A stretch of DNA of 64,000 nt from Paenibacillus melissococcoides (GCA_944800085.1 CALYLO010000009.1:291001-355000); one strand, 5' to 3'. Positions 34,988-44,350 are shown, numbered from the stretch's first letter. Numbers and translations are program-made. Notes: generated by a model not told the origin, from the sequence alone.

Positions 34988-36016
34988 GTGTCCATTTCTG
35001 CGAAACCGAACATATTTATCGGCTCATCGAGGGAAGCGATTGACATCGCGAATGCCGTGCATTCGCAACTCAACTATTACGGCCAAGTTTCCCCTTGGTA
35101 TGCCGGGGCATTTGGCGGAAATGAATATACGATGGAGACACTGGAGAGAGAACTTGAGCAGCATGATTTTGGTATTTTCGTTTTCGCGCCGGATGATGTG
35201 GCATTGCATCGCGGGAAATATCTCTTTGTTCCACGGGATAATACGTTGTTCGAGATGGGGCTGTTTTGGGGAAAGCTGGGGCGGGGCAGAGTGTTTGCCA
35301 TCATTCCCGGCGAGGTCCGGGAACGCAGCGATCTGATCGAAGGGAAGACGATACATGAATTTCACGTGCTCTCCGATCTGCAGGGGCTTACGCTGCTGAG
35401 CTATGAGCTGCGGACGGATAACAAGCATGAGGCGGCCGTGTCGGTGGCCTGCCAGCAGCTGATCCGCAAAATCAAGGAAGAGGGCTTTTTTCAAAACCCG
35501 CGCAGCTTGCTGGCTGCCAAAGAGACCGAGCTGCTGCAGAAGCAAAGCTTGCTTCACTTTTTTTGGGAATACACTCGCAATCTGCCGACTACCAATGCGC
35601 AGGAGAAGTATCAAGCGCTGTATGAGGCGGTCCGCAACTCCATCATGCCTCCGCAAGGCTTTCGCGTCACCGGGGCGGCGCTATGGCGCAAGCAAGGCCA
35701 TGATGGCATCGAGCAGGTGGCGGGTAACGTAGGGAGAGGGCAGTTTTTCTCGTTCAGCGCGGCGGAGCGCCGGCAGGACAAGGATCATCAAATTTACGTG
35801 ATAGATGTCTTCCTTAACGGAAAATGGTCTTTTTTCAAGCGCGAGGAGCTTGCGCTGGTTTATGTGCTATGCTATCCTCTTGGTAGAGAGCACGTGCTGT
35901 CCGTGTATTTTGCCGGGCAGAAGCTGCTCGATGAATCCGAATTGGCCGCGATTGTACATCTGAACAATGATTTGCTGCGAACCATTGACCACTTAATTGG
36001 AGGTGATTCCGCATGA
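34988..36016 (+). CDS. TIR-like (predicted nucleotide-binding/NADase) protein with sensor-like C-terminus
   Basis: A 342-residue protein. The N-terminal 140 residues are the TIR-like fold of the CAP12/PF10137 type: NIFIGSSREAIDIANAVH at the start, FGIFVFAPDDV in the core and the catalytic-loop motif PRDNTLFEMGLFWGKLGR with Arg83, Asn85 and Glu89. In such proteins this Glu cleaves NAD+, and many are phage-defence effectors. Residues about 165-342 form a second domain (FRVTGAALWRKQGHDGIEQV, VYVLCYPLGREHVLSVYF) that looks GAF-like and may be the trigger. The start is GTG with a weak AAAGAG site; -10 TATAAT lies at 34949-34954. It overlaps the next gene by 4 nt. NADase activity is inferred. Confidence 0.7.
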   Translation: MSISAKPNIFIGSSREAIDIANAVHSQLNYYGQVSPWYAGAFGGNEYTMETLERELEQHDFGIFVFAPDDVALHRGKYLFVPRDNTLFEMGLFWGKLGRGRVFAIIPGEVRERSDLIEGKTIHEFHVLSDLQGLTLLSYELRTDNKHEAAVSVACQQLIRKIKEEGFFQNPRSLLAAKETELLQKQSLLHFFWEYTRNLPTTNAQEKYQALYEAVRNSIMPPQGFRVTGAALWRKQGHDGIEQVAGNVGRGQFFSFSAAERRQDKDHQIYVIDVFLNGKWSFFKREELALVYVLCYPLGREHVLSVYFAGQKLLDESELAAIVHLNNDLLRTIDHLIGGDSA

Positions 36017-36243
36017 CGGGCGATCATCCGATTCACTTGCATAAGGGAAGCGCCGGAATCAACAAGCTTAACCGCCAGGCAAGAGGTCCGTTTGGCCGTT
36101 CCAGGAAGAAAGGCATTCGTGGAAGCGGTCAGCATAACGCGGCAGATATTGTCTACATTGGCCCTTCCGTCGAAGGCTCGGACGAAGAATATGTGAAGGT
36201 GCTCAGCGGCGAAGTCGATCGAACAAAGCCTTCATTCGCATAA
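36013..36243 (+). CDS. 76-residue partner gene overlapping the TIR-like gene
   Basis: The ATG overlaps the TIR-like stop (ATGA), and GGAGGTGATTCCGC precedes it, so translation is coupled. The N-terminal 40 residues are very basic and glycine-rich (KGSAGINKLNRQARGPFGRS, RKKGIRGSG). The rest is acidic (VEGSDEEYVKVLSGEVDRTK). I recognise no family. The basic part could bind nucleic acid or the TIR-like partner, which would fit an inhibitor, sensor or adaptor role. That is inference from position and charge. Confidence 0.65.
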   Translation: MTGDHPIHLHKGSAGINKLNRQARGPFGRSRKKGIRGSGQHNAADIVYIGPSVEGSDEEYVKVLSGEVDRTKPSFA

Positions 36244-36277
36244 ACCGATAAATGAATTCATCCCGATCATCGGGCGC

Positions 36278-36312
36278 AAGATGACTTCTTTCAGCGAGGA
36301 GTCATCTTTTTT
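36278..36312 (+). terminator. Terminator of the TIR-like operon
   Basis: AAGATGACT and AGTCATCTT form a 9-bp perfect stem with a 13-nt loop, followed by six T. It confirms a two-gene unit. Confidence 0.9.
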
Positions 36313-36379
36313 CGATCCTTACCGGGCATGGAGCGGGTTGCGGGATGGTCAACGGCATCCATATCTCCATTTTCAATGT

Positions 36380-36393
36380 TGTAAGCGTATTCA
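36380..36393 (+). promoter_or_regulatory. cre-like site before the sugar-sensing operon
   Basis: TGTAAGCGTATTCA matches the CcpA box TGWAANCGNTNWCA at all but one fixed position (A for T). It lies 24 nt before the TTG start of the next gene. Confidence 0.5.
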
Positions 36394-36416
36394 ACTTTTG
36401 TTGGGAGGGATGAGTC

Positions 36417-37418
36417 TTGTCGGATAAAAGATGGGCGGCTGTCCTCGGCTTGCTGCTCCTGTCCTTTCTTTATCTGCTTTTTCAGTTCATGTCATCCACC
36501 TACCGCAACCAGGCGTTGATTCGCCAATGGAGCGAGGCGGAGACCGGGGCGTCCGGCAAGCCCCACGTCATGCTTATCTCGCAGGAGCTGGACAATCCGT
36601 ACTGGCGGATGATCGAGCAGGGGGCGAGAGATGCGGGGAACCGGCTGGGCATGGCGTTGGAATATGTCGGGCCGCTCCGCGTCAATCCGGAGGAGCAGAC
36701 GATGCTGCTGGAGAAAGCCATCGCCGCGAAGGTGGATGCGATTCTGCTGCAGGGCATTCACAGCATCACCTATACCCGGCTGATTGACCAAGCGGTGGCG
36801 CAGGGAATCCCGGTCCTTACCGTCGATGCCGATTCGCCGGACAGCAAGCGGCTCAGCTATGTCGGGACGGACAATTATGAGTCGGGACGGAGACTGGGCG
36901 AGATTGTAGCCGAAGCCGGCCGCGCCTTCTCCGGGCGCCTGGTGACCAAAATCGGCGTTCTCATCGGCAGCAATCTGGCCGAGAATCAGACGCTGCGGCT
37001 GGACGGATTCCGCTCGGTCATTAGCTGGCACCGCTCGCTGCAGATCGTCGATGTCCGGGTGTCGAATATTTCACGGATTGAAGCGGCGCAGAAAGCGTCG
37101 GAGATGCTGTATTTGCATCCGGATATTGCGATTATCGTCGGGATGAGCGCGCTGGACGGGGCGGGCATCTTGCAGGCCGCCAAGAGCTCGGGCCGGGACG
37201 ATGTGCTTATCTTCGGCTTCGATGATATCGAGGAGACGAAGCAGGCGATTGTTCGCGGCGAGATTGCGGCCAGCGTCATTCAGAAGCCGTACCGGATGGG
37301 CTATGACAGCGTCTCGATCATTCATGATGTGCTGCAGGGAAGAAGCGCGCCGCCCCATCATCTGATGGATACGGAGATACTGACGAAGGATGGCATCCGC
37401 TTGGGTGACGAGCGATGA
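36417..37418 (+). CDS. Membrane-anchored sugar-binding protein, sensor partner of the kinase
   Basis: A 333-residue protein. An N-terminal helix (about 7-26, AVLGLLLLSFLYLLFQFM) exports or anchors a type I periplasmic-binding domain: VMLISQELDNPYWRMIEQGA, VDAILLQGI, IPVLTVDADSPDSKRL, YVGTDNYESGRRLGE and VLIFGFDDIEETKQAI. The fold is that of ribose or galactose binding proteins. A TTG start is used; GGGAGGG lies 8 nt before it, and the nearest ATG is out of frame and stops at once. Its stop overlaps the kinase start, so it most likely binds the sugar outside and signals through the kinase. Confidence 0.85.
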   Translation: MSDKRWAAVLGLLLLSFLYLLFQFMSSTYRNQALIRQWSEAETGASGKPHVMLISQELDNPYWRMIEQGARDAGNRLGMALEYVGPLRVNPEEQTMLLEKAIAAKVDAILLQGIHSITYTRLIDQAVAQGIPVLTVDADSPDSKRLSYVGTDNYESGRRLGEIVAEAGRAFSGRLVTKIGVLIGSNLAENQTLRLDGFRSVISWHRSLQIVDVRVSNISRIEAAQKASEMLYLHPDIAIIVGMSALDGAGILQAAKSSGRDDVLIFGFDDIEETKQAIVRGEIAASVIQKPYRMGYDSVSIIHDVLQGRSAPPHHLMDTEILTKDGIRLGDER

Positions 37419-38884
37419 ATATCCGCACGAAGCTATTCGTATTTATTCCTCTTCTTGTCGTCCTGGTCAGCTCCGTCACTTATTTTATTTATTTCAGCAG
37501 CCGGACGATGCAGGAGAGCTACAACCTGATGATGGAGCGCATTCTGCTGTACAAGCAGATTGCCCAGCAGACGGAGCAGCATCTTCGCACGCTAAGCCGT
37601 TACTTAATTGACCAGAAGGACACGACATACCACGAGCTGGCGATCCAGCAGGAAGAGCTGCTCGCTTTGAAGCGGAATCTGGCGAGGCAGGCGGAGACGG
37701 ACAGCAACGAGATCTCCGTCCGGAATTATGACCATATGCTGGACTCTTTCCTCGAAAAAGTGGAGGAGGTGCTGGGAGCGACCGATGTGCGCGGCTTGCG
37801 GTCGTTTGTCGTCTTGTATGAGGATACGGAAAAAATCGCGGGATTCATTCGCGATCAGGGCCAGTCGCTCGTCGATCTGGAGCTGAGCAGCTATCAGCCG
37901 TATTACCGGCAAATCCTGCAAAATACGAAGCAGATGAACAAGATCGGCCTCGCCCTGTTCGGGGTCAGCCTGCTGCTCAGCATCGTCTTCGTCATCTGGC
38001 TGTCGCGGAGCATCAGCCGCCCGATACATATGCTGGTCCGCACCGCCAAGCAGATCGCGAAGGGCAATCTGCAGATCGCGCCTCCCGTGTTCCGGCAGGA
38101 CGATGAATTCCGGATTTTGTCGGAGGCGTTCCAGCATATGCTGGCCAATATCCGCAAGCTGATTGCCAAGGATATGGAGCATCTGGAGCGGGAGCGCCTC
38201 GTGAAGGAGCTGGAGCTGCGGGCGCTGCAGAGCCAGATTAACCCGCACTTTCTGTTCAATACGCTCAATGTGCTGTCGAAGCTGGCGCTGATTGAGGGAG
38301 CCGACCGGACGAGCGACTTGACCGTGTCCGTCTCGAATCTGCTCCGCTATAATTTGCGCAAGCTGGATACCCCGGTGACGCTGCGCGAGGAAGTGGACAA
38401 TACCGCGGAATATTTCTCGATTCAGCAGGCGCGCTTCCGCGAGCGCATCCGCTGCGAGATGAGCATCGATGAGCGGGCGTTGGCACAGTATATCCCGTGC
38501 CTGTCGCTGCAGCCCATCGTCGAAAATGCGTTCATCCACGGCGTCGAGGGCATGGAAGAAGGCGCGGCCGTGCGCTTGTCGATTGCCCGCTCGGATACGG
38601 AAGTGACCGTGACGATAGCGGATAACGGAGCGGGGATGGATGAGGCGACCCGGGCCTCGCTGTTGGGCGAGGGTGCGCCGCAAGCGGACGCCCGCTCCCG
38701 CGGCGAAGCGCAGCGCTCGACCGGGCTCGGCTTGCAAAATGTATTCAAGCGGCTGCAGCTCTTCTACGGCCGGCAGGATATCGTGGAGCTGGAGAGCGAG
38801 ATCGGGAGAGGCACTACAATCAGGCTCCGGCTGCCCATTTATGAGGAGGTGGAAGCGGATGTACCGTCTGTTAATTGCGGATGA
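37415..38884 (+). CDS. YesM-type sensor histidine kinase
   Basis: A 489-residue kinase of the LytS/YesM class. The first transmembrane helix is at about 8-28 and the second at about 185-205, with an extracellular helical region between. A HAMP linker follows (SRPIHMLVRTAKQIAKGNLQ), then the His_kinase domain with the phospho-acceptor His in SQINPHFLFNTLN. The ATPase domain follows, with IVENAFIHGVEG (N box), ADNGAGMD and STGLGLQNVFKRL. It overlaps the genes on both sides by a few bases. It should pass phosphate to the response regulator that follows. Confidence 0.92.
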   Translation: MNIRTKLFVFIPLLVVLVSSVTYFIYFSSRTMQESYNLMMERILLYKQIAQQTEQHLRTLSRYLIDQKDTTYHELAIQQEELLALKRNLARQAETDSNEISVRNYDHMLDSFLEKVEEVLGATDVRGLRSFVVLYEDTEKIAGFIRDQGQSLVDLELSSYQPYYRQILQNTKQMNKIGLALFGVSLLLSIVFVIWLSRSISRPIHMLVRTAKQIAKGNLQIAPPVFRQDDEFRILSEAFQHMLANIRKLIAKDMEHLERERLVKELELRALQSQINPHFLFNTLNVLSKLALIEGADRTSDLTVSVSNLLRYNLRKLDTPVTLREEVDNTAEYFSIQQARFRERIRCEMSIDERALAQYIPCLSLQPIVENAFIHGVEGMEEGAAVRLSIARSDTEVTVTIADNGAGMDEATRASLLGEGAPQADARSRGEAQRSTGLGLQNVFKRLQLFYGRQDIVELESEIGRGTTIRLRLPIYEEVEADVPSVNCG

Positions 38885-40232
38885 CGAAGCGTTGGAGCGG
38901 GAAGGCCTGGAGTTGATTATTACCCGGGCCATGCCGGACAGCTTCGAGGTGATTCATGCGCCCAACGGGCGCCGGGCGATAGAGCTGGCGGAACGGCATC
39001 GTCCGGATATTGTGATGATGGATGTGAAGATGCCGGGCATTCAGGGGCTGGAAGCGCTGCAGGACATCCAGGCGCTCCACAGCCGGGTGAAGATGGTGCT
39101 GGTGACGGCTTATGATCATTTCGCCTATGCGAAGCAGGCCATTGCCTTGGGAGTGAAGGATTACATCGTGAAGCCCGCGAAGAAGGAACAGATCATCGGC
39201 GTATTGCAGCGGCTGATCCACGAGCTGGAGCAGGAGCGAAGCAAGCGCGCCAGCGAGCTGGCCTTGCGGGAGACCGTCTCGCGCCTGATGCCGCTGGCGG
39301 AGAACGAACTGGCCATGATGCTGATGAACGACCGGATCCAGGACTGGAATGTGCAGGAGTTGGCGGCACTGGCGCAGTTCCCGCTGCAGATGGGGTATGC
39401 CCTGGTCATAGCCGTGGCCGCTCCCGGAACGGACGAGGCTTCCGGGGCCGGGAACCGGCGCTGGCGGCTGGAGAACGTATACACCGCCGTCAGGCAGGAA
39501 CTCGCCGGCCGTCTGTCCTGTATCGCCAGCCCGATTATCGGCGAACAGATGACGGTCTTCGTCCGCTTAAAGGACGGCGCGGAATATGCGAAGGAGGATG
39601 TGCTCGCGATGGGACAGGAGCTTGTTCCTGTGCTGCGGCAAGCGGCGGAGGGGGCCGTCCATATCGGAATCGGGCGCTTGAAGCTCGGCATCGACAAGCT
39701 GCGCGAATCATATGTGGAGGCGGCTTGCGCGGCGGCATACGCCCGGAATGCAGCTTCTGCCGCGGTCGTTCATTTCGATCAGGTTCCGGTTCGAGCCGGA
39801 ACCTATTCCCGCCCGGCACAGCTTCAAGCGATCCGAAGCGGAACCGATACGGAAGAGGCGCTTCAGGCGGCCATCGATCAAGTGCAGGCGAGCCGTGATC
39901 GGGAAGCGCATGCCGTTATCGAGCAGGCGCGGGCGATTATCCACGAGCGGTTCAACCTGCCGCTGGCCATGGAGGAAGTGGCCGGGATGGTTCATCTGAG
40001 CCCGCATTATTTCAGCAAATTGTTCAAGCAGCAGGCCGGAGCGACGTTCACCGACTACATTATGCAGCTCCGCATCGCCCGGGCATGCCAGTATATTGAG
40101 CAAAATAAGCTCTCATTGAAGGAGATTTGTTACCAGGTGGGGTATCGGGATCCGAATTATTTCAGCCGCGTGTTCAAAAAGGTGACAGGCATAGCCCCGA
40201 CCGAATACCGCAGCCGTCATAGCGGCGATTGA
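38859..40232 (+). CDS. YesN-type response regulator with AraC DNA-binding domain
   Basis: A 457-residue regulator. The receiver domain (1-120) has the acidic pair DDE at 8-10, phospho-acceptor Asp55 in VMMDVKMPG and Lys in KPAKKEQ. A middle region of about 220 residues is of the kind found in YesN-like regulators. The C-terminal AraC domain (about 355-455) has two helix-turn-helix motifs (MEEVAGMVHLSPHYFSKLF, LKEICYQVGYRDPNYFSRVF). The start is the ATG after AGGAGGTG; longer frames upstream overlap the kinase gene and lack such a site. It likely activates the ABC transporter genes that follow. Confidence 0.92.
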   Translation: MYRLLIADDEALEREGLELIITRAMPDSFEVIHAPNGRRAIELAERHRPDIVMMDVKMPGIQGLEALQDIQALHSRVKMVLVTAYDHFAYAKQAIALGVKDYIVKPAKKEQIIGVLQRLIHELEQERSKRASELALRETVSRLMPLAENELAMMLMNDRIQDWNVQELAALAQFPLQMGYALVIAVAAPGTDEASGAGNRRWRLENVYTAVRQELAGRLSCIASPIIGEQMTVFVRLKDGAEYAKEDVLAMGQELVPVLRQAAEGAVHIGIGRLKLGIDKLRESYVEAACAAAYARNAASAAVVHFDQVPVRAGTYSRPAQLQAIRSGTDTEEALQAAIDQVQASRDREAHAVIEQARAIIHERFNLPLAMEEVAGMVHLSPHYFSKLFKQQAGATFTDYIMQLRIARACQYIEQNKLSLKEICYQVGYRDPNYFSRVFKKVTGIAPTEYRSRHSGD

Positions 40233-40549
40233 TTAGGCGGCGTGCTCCTGAATGGGCCGGCGAAGGATAGGCCACACCGATTCGTACGGAGAGGCCGGCC
40301 CGCCCCCGCATCGCAGCGGCCTCTTCCGTTCCTTGCCTGGACGGAATTGTCTTTTGTCAGCGGAACAGGGCAAATAAGTGCTAGTTCTTCAGATCACGCC
40401 TCCGTTTTTTTTTCCGTCCTTAAATCCATCCAGATGAATGACAAACGAGTGCAGGTCTTCGCGCCCCGGCAGGGATAGAGTTGTGTTACTTTAGATGTAA
40501 GCGGTTTCATTGTATCCGCAATGGAAATCCACGCGTGGGGGGATATGAC
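40233..40549 (+). other. Gap holding the transporter operon control region
   Basis: About 320 nt between the response regulator and the transporter operon. No gene is seen. The clear elements are the cre site at 40496-40509 and the GGGGGG ribosome site at 40538-40543. I find no convincing sigma-A promoter, which fits activation by the AraC-type regulator. Confidence 0.5.
40496..40509 (+). promoter_or_regulatory. CcpA binding site (cre), full consensus match
   Basis: TGTAAGCGGTTTCA agrees with TGWAANCGNTNWCA at every position. It lies 41 nt before the binding-protein start, so CcpA should repress the transporter when better sugars are present. Confidence 0.75.
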
Positions 40550-41902
40550 ATGAGGAAACACATGCTGTTGATGCTGTCTGTTATCTGTATCATGAGCCTG
40601 CTCCTGGCGGCTTGCGGCTCCGGTTCGGATGCGAAGCCTCCGGAGGCGGCCAAGCCGGCAGCGGCCGGGCAGGAAGAAGGAGCACAGAATGACGCTGACA
40701 GGCCGTCTTCCGGAGAGAAGAAGTCGGTTGAGATTTTTAGCTGGTGGACGGGAGCGGGAGAAGAGGCAGGGTTATTAGGCCTGATCAAGCTGTTCAATGA
40801 GAAGCATCCCGATATCGAAGTCATCAATGCCGCCGTGGCCGGAGGCGCGGGCACGAACGCCAAGGCGGTGTTAGCCAGCCGCATGCAGGGCGGGGATCCG
40901 CCGGGAACGTTCCAGGTGCATGGCGGGGCCGAGCTGAACACGGGCTGGGTCGCGGCCGGCAAGATGGAGGGCTTGAATGATCTGTTCGAGAGCGAAGGCT
41001 GGATGGATAAATTCCCGAAGGATTTAATCGAGATGGTGAGCGAAGGCGGAACGATCTACTCCGTCCCCGTCAATATCCATCGCGGCAATGTCATTTTCTA
41101 CAATAAGAAAGTGTTTGACGATCATGGATTGACTCCTCCGGCCACCTTCGAGGACTTCTTCCAAGCGGCCGATGCGCTGAAGGAGAAAGGCATCACCCCG
41201 CTGGCGCTTGGCGACAAGGAGCCTTGGACCGCCACCATGGTATTCGAAGCGGCGCTCCTTGGCGTGCTCGGCCCGGAAGACTTCAAGAAGCTGTATACGG
41301 GCGAGATCGCGTTCGACGATGCGAGAGTGAAGGACACGCTGGAGAAGACGAAGAACATGTTCAGCTATATCAACGACGATCATGCGGCTCGCAACTGGCA
41401 GGATGCTGCGCAGCTCGTCGCTAACGGTCAGGCGGCAATGAACATTATGGGCGATTGGGCCAAAGGCTATTTTACGACCGATTTGAAAATGCAGGCGAAT
41501 GTCGACTTCGGCTGGATTGCGACCCCGAATTCAGGGAACAGCTTCATGGTCATTACGGACACGTTCGGCCTGCCGCAGAATGTCAAGGACGCCGACTCGG
41601 TGAAGAAATGGCTGAAGGTGCTCGGCTCCGTCGAAGGACAGGATGTGTTCAATCCGCTCAAAGGGTCGATTCCGGCGCGCATCGATGCGGATGCGAGCAA
41701 ATACGACGCCTACGGCCAAGCGACAATCGAAGACTTCAAGAAAAGCAGCCTCGTGCCGAGTCTGGCGCACGGCTCCGCCGCTCCCGAAGGCTTCGTGACC
41801 CAGGTCAATCAGGTCATGACGATCTTCGTTACGAACGGGGACGTAGAGCAGGCGGCCCGCTCGCTTCGCGACGCCCAGCTAGCCAGCGGCATCGCGAAGT
41901 AG
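40550..41902 (+). CDS. Carbohydrate ABC transporter substrate-binding lipoprotein
   Basis: A 450-residue lipoprotein with lipobox LAAC at about Cys21. It belongs to the family 1 solute-binding proteins for oligosaccharides (VEIFSWWTGAGEEAGLLGLI, LFNEKHPDIEVINAAVAGG, AAMNIMGDWAKGYF). The start is chosen at the ATG after GTGGGGGG because it gives a proper signal peptide. It is the first gene of a three-gene transporter operon without its own ATPase, so it probably uses a shared MsmX-type ATPase, as is usual for CUT1 systems. The sugar is not known. Confidence 0.9.
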   Translation: MRKHMLLMLSVICIMSLLLAACGSGSDAKPPEAAKPAAAGQEEGAQNDADRPSSGEKKSVEIFSWWTGAGEEAGLLGLIKLFNEKHPDIEVINAAVAGGAGTNAKAVLASRMQGGDPPGTFQVHGGAELNTGWVAAGKMEGLNDLFESEGWMDKFPKDLIEMVSEGGTIYSVPVNIHRGNVIFYNKKVFDDHGLTPPATFEDFFQAADALKEKGITPLALGDKEPWTATMVFEAALLGVLGPEDFKKLYTGEIAFDDARVKDTLEKTKNMFSYINDDHAARNWQDAAQLVANGQAAMNIMGDWAKGYFTTDLKMQANVDFGWIATPNSGNSFMVITDTFGLPQNVKDADSVKKWLKVLGSVEGQDVFNPLKGSIPARIDADASKYDAYGQATIEDFKKSSLVPSLAHGSAAPEGFVTQVNQVMTIFVTNGDVEQAARSLRDAQLASGIAK

Positions 41903-42001
41903 GGGGCTGCCGGGGCCATCCTCGGCCGGCTCTGACGGACATTGCAAGCGGGGCCGGCGGCAGGATTCCGCTGCCGGCTGCCGCGGTCAGGAGGGATGAC
42001 T

Positions 42002-42982
42002 ATGAATGCCGCAGGCATAGGCGGAGAGACGCTGCGCCCATCCGTGCCGCCGGAGCGGAAGGCGCGGCGGCGAAAGAGGGTCAACATCGTGCCCATATTG
42101 ATGGTGCTGCCCTCTCTTGTCGCGATTGCGATATTTGTATATGGCTTTATCGGATGGAGCGGATATGTGTCCTTCTCCGACTGGAACACGTTAGCCCGCA
42201 ATTTGGACTTTGCCGGCTGGAAGAATTATCTGTTTCTCTTTCAAGATTTCCGGTTCCAATCGGATTTGCGCAATACCTTCGTATTCACGGTGCTCTTTAT
42301 TGCCGTGACGATTACCTTCGGCCTGCTGTTGGCCGTGCTCGTCGATCGGAAGATTCGCGCCGAGTCGTTCTTCCGCAACATTTTCATTTTCCCGATGGCG
42401 CTGTCCTTCATCGTTACCGGCGTCGTCTGGCAGTGGATCCTGAACCCGTCGACAGGAGTGAACTTGATTCTGAAGGCCATCGGGATGACGGATGTGCCCA
42501 AATGGTATGTCAGCACCGACATTATCCCGGGCTTCCGCTTCGGGCAGATTGAGCTCGGGCTGCCCGTCGCCCTGATCGCGGTGGTCATCGCCACCGTCTG
42601 GCAGCTCTCGGGCTTCGCGATGGCCATGTATCTGGCCGGTCTGCGCGGCATCCCCGAGGAATGGAAGGAAGCGGCCCGGGTGGACGGAGCCGGCGAATGG
42701 ACGATCTTCCGGCGCATTCTGCTGCCGCAGCTCCGTCCGATTACGGTCAGTCTCATCATCATGCTGACTCATATTTCATTGAAAATCTTCGATCTTATCT
42801 ATGCCATGACCGGTCCGGGAGCGATGTTCGTGACGGATATGCCCGGGGTCTACATGTTCGAGACGACGTTCCGGGGCAATCATTACGCGCAGGGGGCCGC
42901 AATCTCGATGGTCATGCTGGTGCTTATCTCGCTGTTAATCGTCCCGTATCTTCTGACAAGCATGAGGAAGGAGGAGGCATAG
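42002..42982 (+). CDS. CUT1-type sugar ABC transporter permease
   Basis: A 326-residue integral membrane protein with six predicted helices, MalF/UgpA type. The cytoplasmic EAA loop, which contacts the ATPase, reads EWKEAARVDGAGEWTIFRRI. The start is the ATG after GGAGGGATGAC; the 20 codons upstream are not translated. It ends one base before the second permease gene, so they are co-translated. Confidence 0.92.
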   Translation: MNAAGIGGETLRPSVPPERKARRRKRVNIVPILMVLPSLVAIAIFVYGFIGWSGYVSFSDWNTLARNLDFAGWKNYLFLFQDFRFQSDLRNTFVFTVLFIAVTITFGLLLAVLVDRKIRAESFFRNIFIFPMALSFIVTGVVWQWILNPSTGVNLILKAIGMTDVPKWYVSTDIIPGFRFGQIELGLPVALIAVVIATVWQLSGFAMAMYLAGLRGIPEEWKEAARVDGAGEWTIFRRILLPQLRPITVSLIIMLTHISLKIFDLIYAMTGPGAMFVTDMPGVYMFETTFRGNHYAQGAAISMVMLVLISLLIVPYLLTSMRKEEA

Positions 42983-43804
42983 ATGACGAAAAAGCGGGCG
43001 CAACGAATAGCGCTGTACGCCGGTTTGACGTGCTTGGCCTTGCTCTTTCTCGTGCCGGTATATGTGCTTCTTGTCACGAGCTTCAAAGGGTTGGACGAGA
43101 TTACGCTGGAGCGGATGTGGGCGTTGCCGAAGAGCCTTGATTGGTCCGGGTACCGCGAAGCTGTGTCCAAGCTCTATCCGCATTTGAGCAACAGCTTCCT
43201 GCTCGCGGTTCCCGCCACCTTATTATCGGCTCTGTTCGGCTCGATGAACGGCTACGTCTTGTCCAAATGGCAGTTCAAAGGCTCGAACGCGCTGTTCGCG
43301 CTGATGCTGTTCGGCATGTTCATCCCGTATCAGAGCATTTTGATTCCATTGATTCAGTTCATGCAGCGCATCCATCTGTACAATTCGATTCCGGGGCTCA
43401 TCCTCATTCATGTTGTCTATGGCTTGCCGGTCTGCACGCTCATGTTCCGGAATTTCTACGTGGCGATACCGAATGAAATGCTGGAAGCGGCCAAAATCGA
43501 CGGCTGCGGCTTCTTCGGCATCTACAAAAACATGATGGTGCCGCTCTCCGTGACGGGCTTCGTCGTCGTCGGCATCTGGCAGTTCACGAACATCTGGAAT
43601 GAATTTCTGTTCGCGGTGACGATGACAACGCAGAAGCAGCAGCCGATTATGGTCGCGCTGCAAAATTTGTCCGGCAGCCAGATTGTGCAGTGGAACGTCC
43701 AGATGGCCGGGGCGCTGCTCGCGGCCCTGCCGACGCTGCTCGTCTATATTTTCCTGGGGAGGTATTTCATTCGCGGCTTGCTGGCCGGATCGATTAAAGG
43801 ATAA
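42983..43804 (+). CDS. CUT1-type sugar ABC transporter permease
   Basis: A 273-residue MalG/UgpE-type permease with six helices. The EAA loop reads EMLEAAKIDGCGFFGIYKNM. The C-terminus RYFIRGLLAGSIKG is typical of the group. It pairs with the permease directly upstream. AGGAAGGAGGAGGC gives the ribosome site. No clear terminator follows before the converging small gene. Confidence 0.92.
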   Translation: MTKKRAQRIALYAGLTCLALLFLVPVYVLLVTSFKGLDEITLERMWALPKSLDWSGYREAVSKLYPHLSNSFLLAVPATLLSALFGSMNGYVLSKWQFKGSNALFALMLFGMFIPYQSILIPLIQFMQRIHLYNSIPGLILIHVVYGLPVCTLMFRNFYVAIPNEMLEAAKIDGCGFFGIYKNMMVPLSVTGFVVVGIWQFTNIWNEFLFAVTMTTQKQQPIMVALQNLSGSQIVQWNVQMAGALLAALPTLLVYIFLGRYFIRGLLAGSIKG

Positions 43805-43828
43805 AGCGGTCTCGTTGACCCGGCGGGT

Positions 43829-44110
43829 CTATTCGTCTTCAATCCGTTCCTGTTGCGAGTCCTCTATCATCAGGTCTTCGTCGGGATAGTTCCGTTTCCA
43901 TCCTTGATGCAATTGCAGATTTTCATTGCCATATGGGCGCGGACCATGCTGTCCCTTGCGCCACGGCGTGCTTTTGCCAAGCGATTCCGATTCGATGCTC
44001 GCGCCGTACGGCCCTTCCGGGAACTCCTCGGCCGTCAGATCATTGCGCTGCGATTGCACCGTCGACACATCGGTATGGTTATGTTCGGTCTCGCGATCCG
44101 TTGGATCCAT
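43829..44110 (-). CDS. Hydrophilic 93-residue protein of unknown function
   Basis: A highly charged protein without membrane helices: MDPTDRETEHNHTDVSTVQS at the start and RKGQHGPRPYGNENLQLHQG in the middle, ending EDSQQERIEDE. The Pro/Tyr/Asn-rich middle looks like a conserved motif. I place the start at the ATG at 44110; a GTG 12 nt upstream is possible. It converges on the transporter operon. It could be a small cytosolic or spore-related protein; no firm family. Confidence 0.55.
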   Translation of the reverse strand: MDPTDRETEHNHTDVSTVQSQRNDLTAEEFPEGPYGASIESESLGKSTPWRKGQHGPRPYGNENLQLHQGWKRNYPDEDLMIEDSQQERIEDE

Positions 44111-44350
44111 CAATGAGAGCACCTGCCTTCCTTTTTCGAGTAGTGTATCCGTGAAATCCGGCCGTCATTCGCTCAAGCCCCCTTGCCGCCGCTGTGCAGG
44201 AAGCTGTTCTATCAGCCATGCGGCCGCTTCGAGACCGCGGGAGGCTCGTCAAACTAGTCCGCATAATCGGCCAAGTTGCCTCATAGACATGTTATCAGTG
44301 ATGCGGAGTACACCGAATCGAAGAATACTCATGTCAGAGGGGATGATTAC

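Noticed and set aside
34988..36016. TIR-STING receptor
   Set aside because: The TIR-first layout is similar, but no CD-NTase gene is adjacent and I cannot identify a STING domain in the C-terminal half; it looks more GAF-like.
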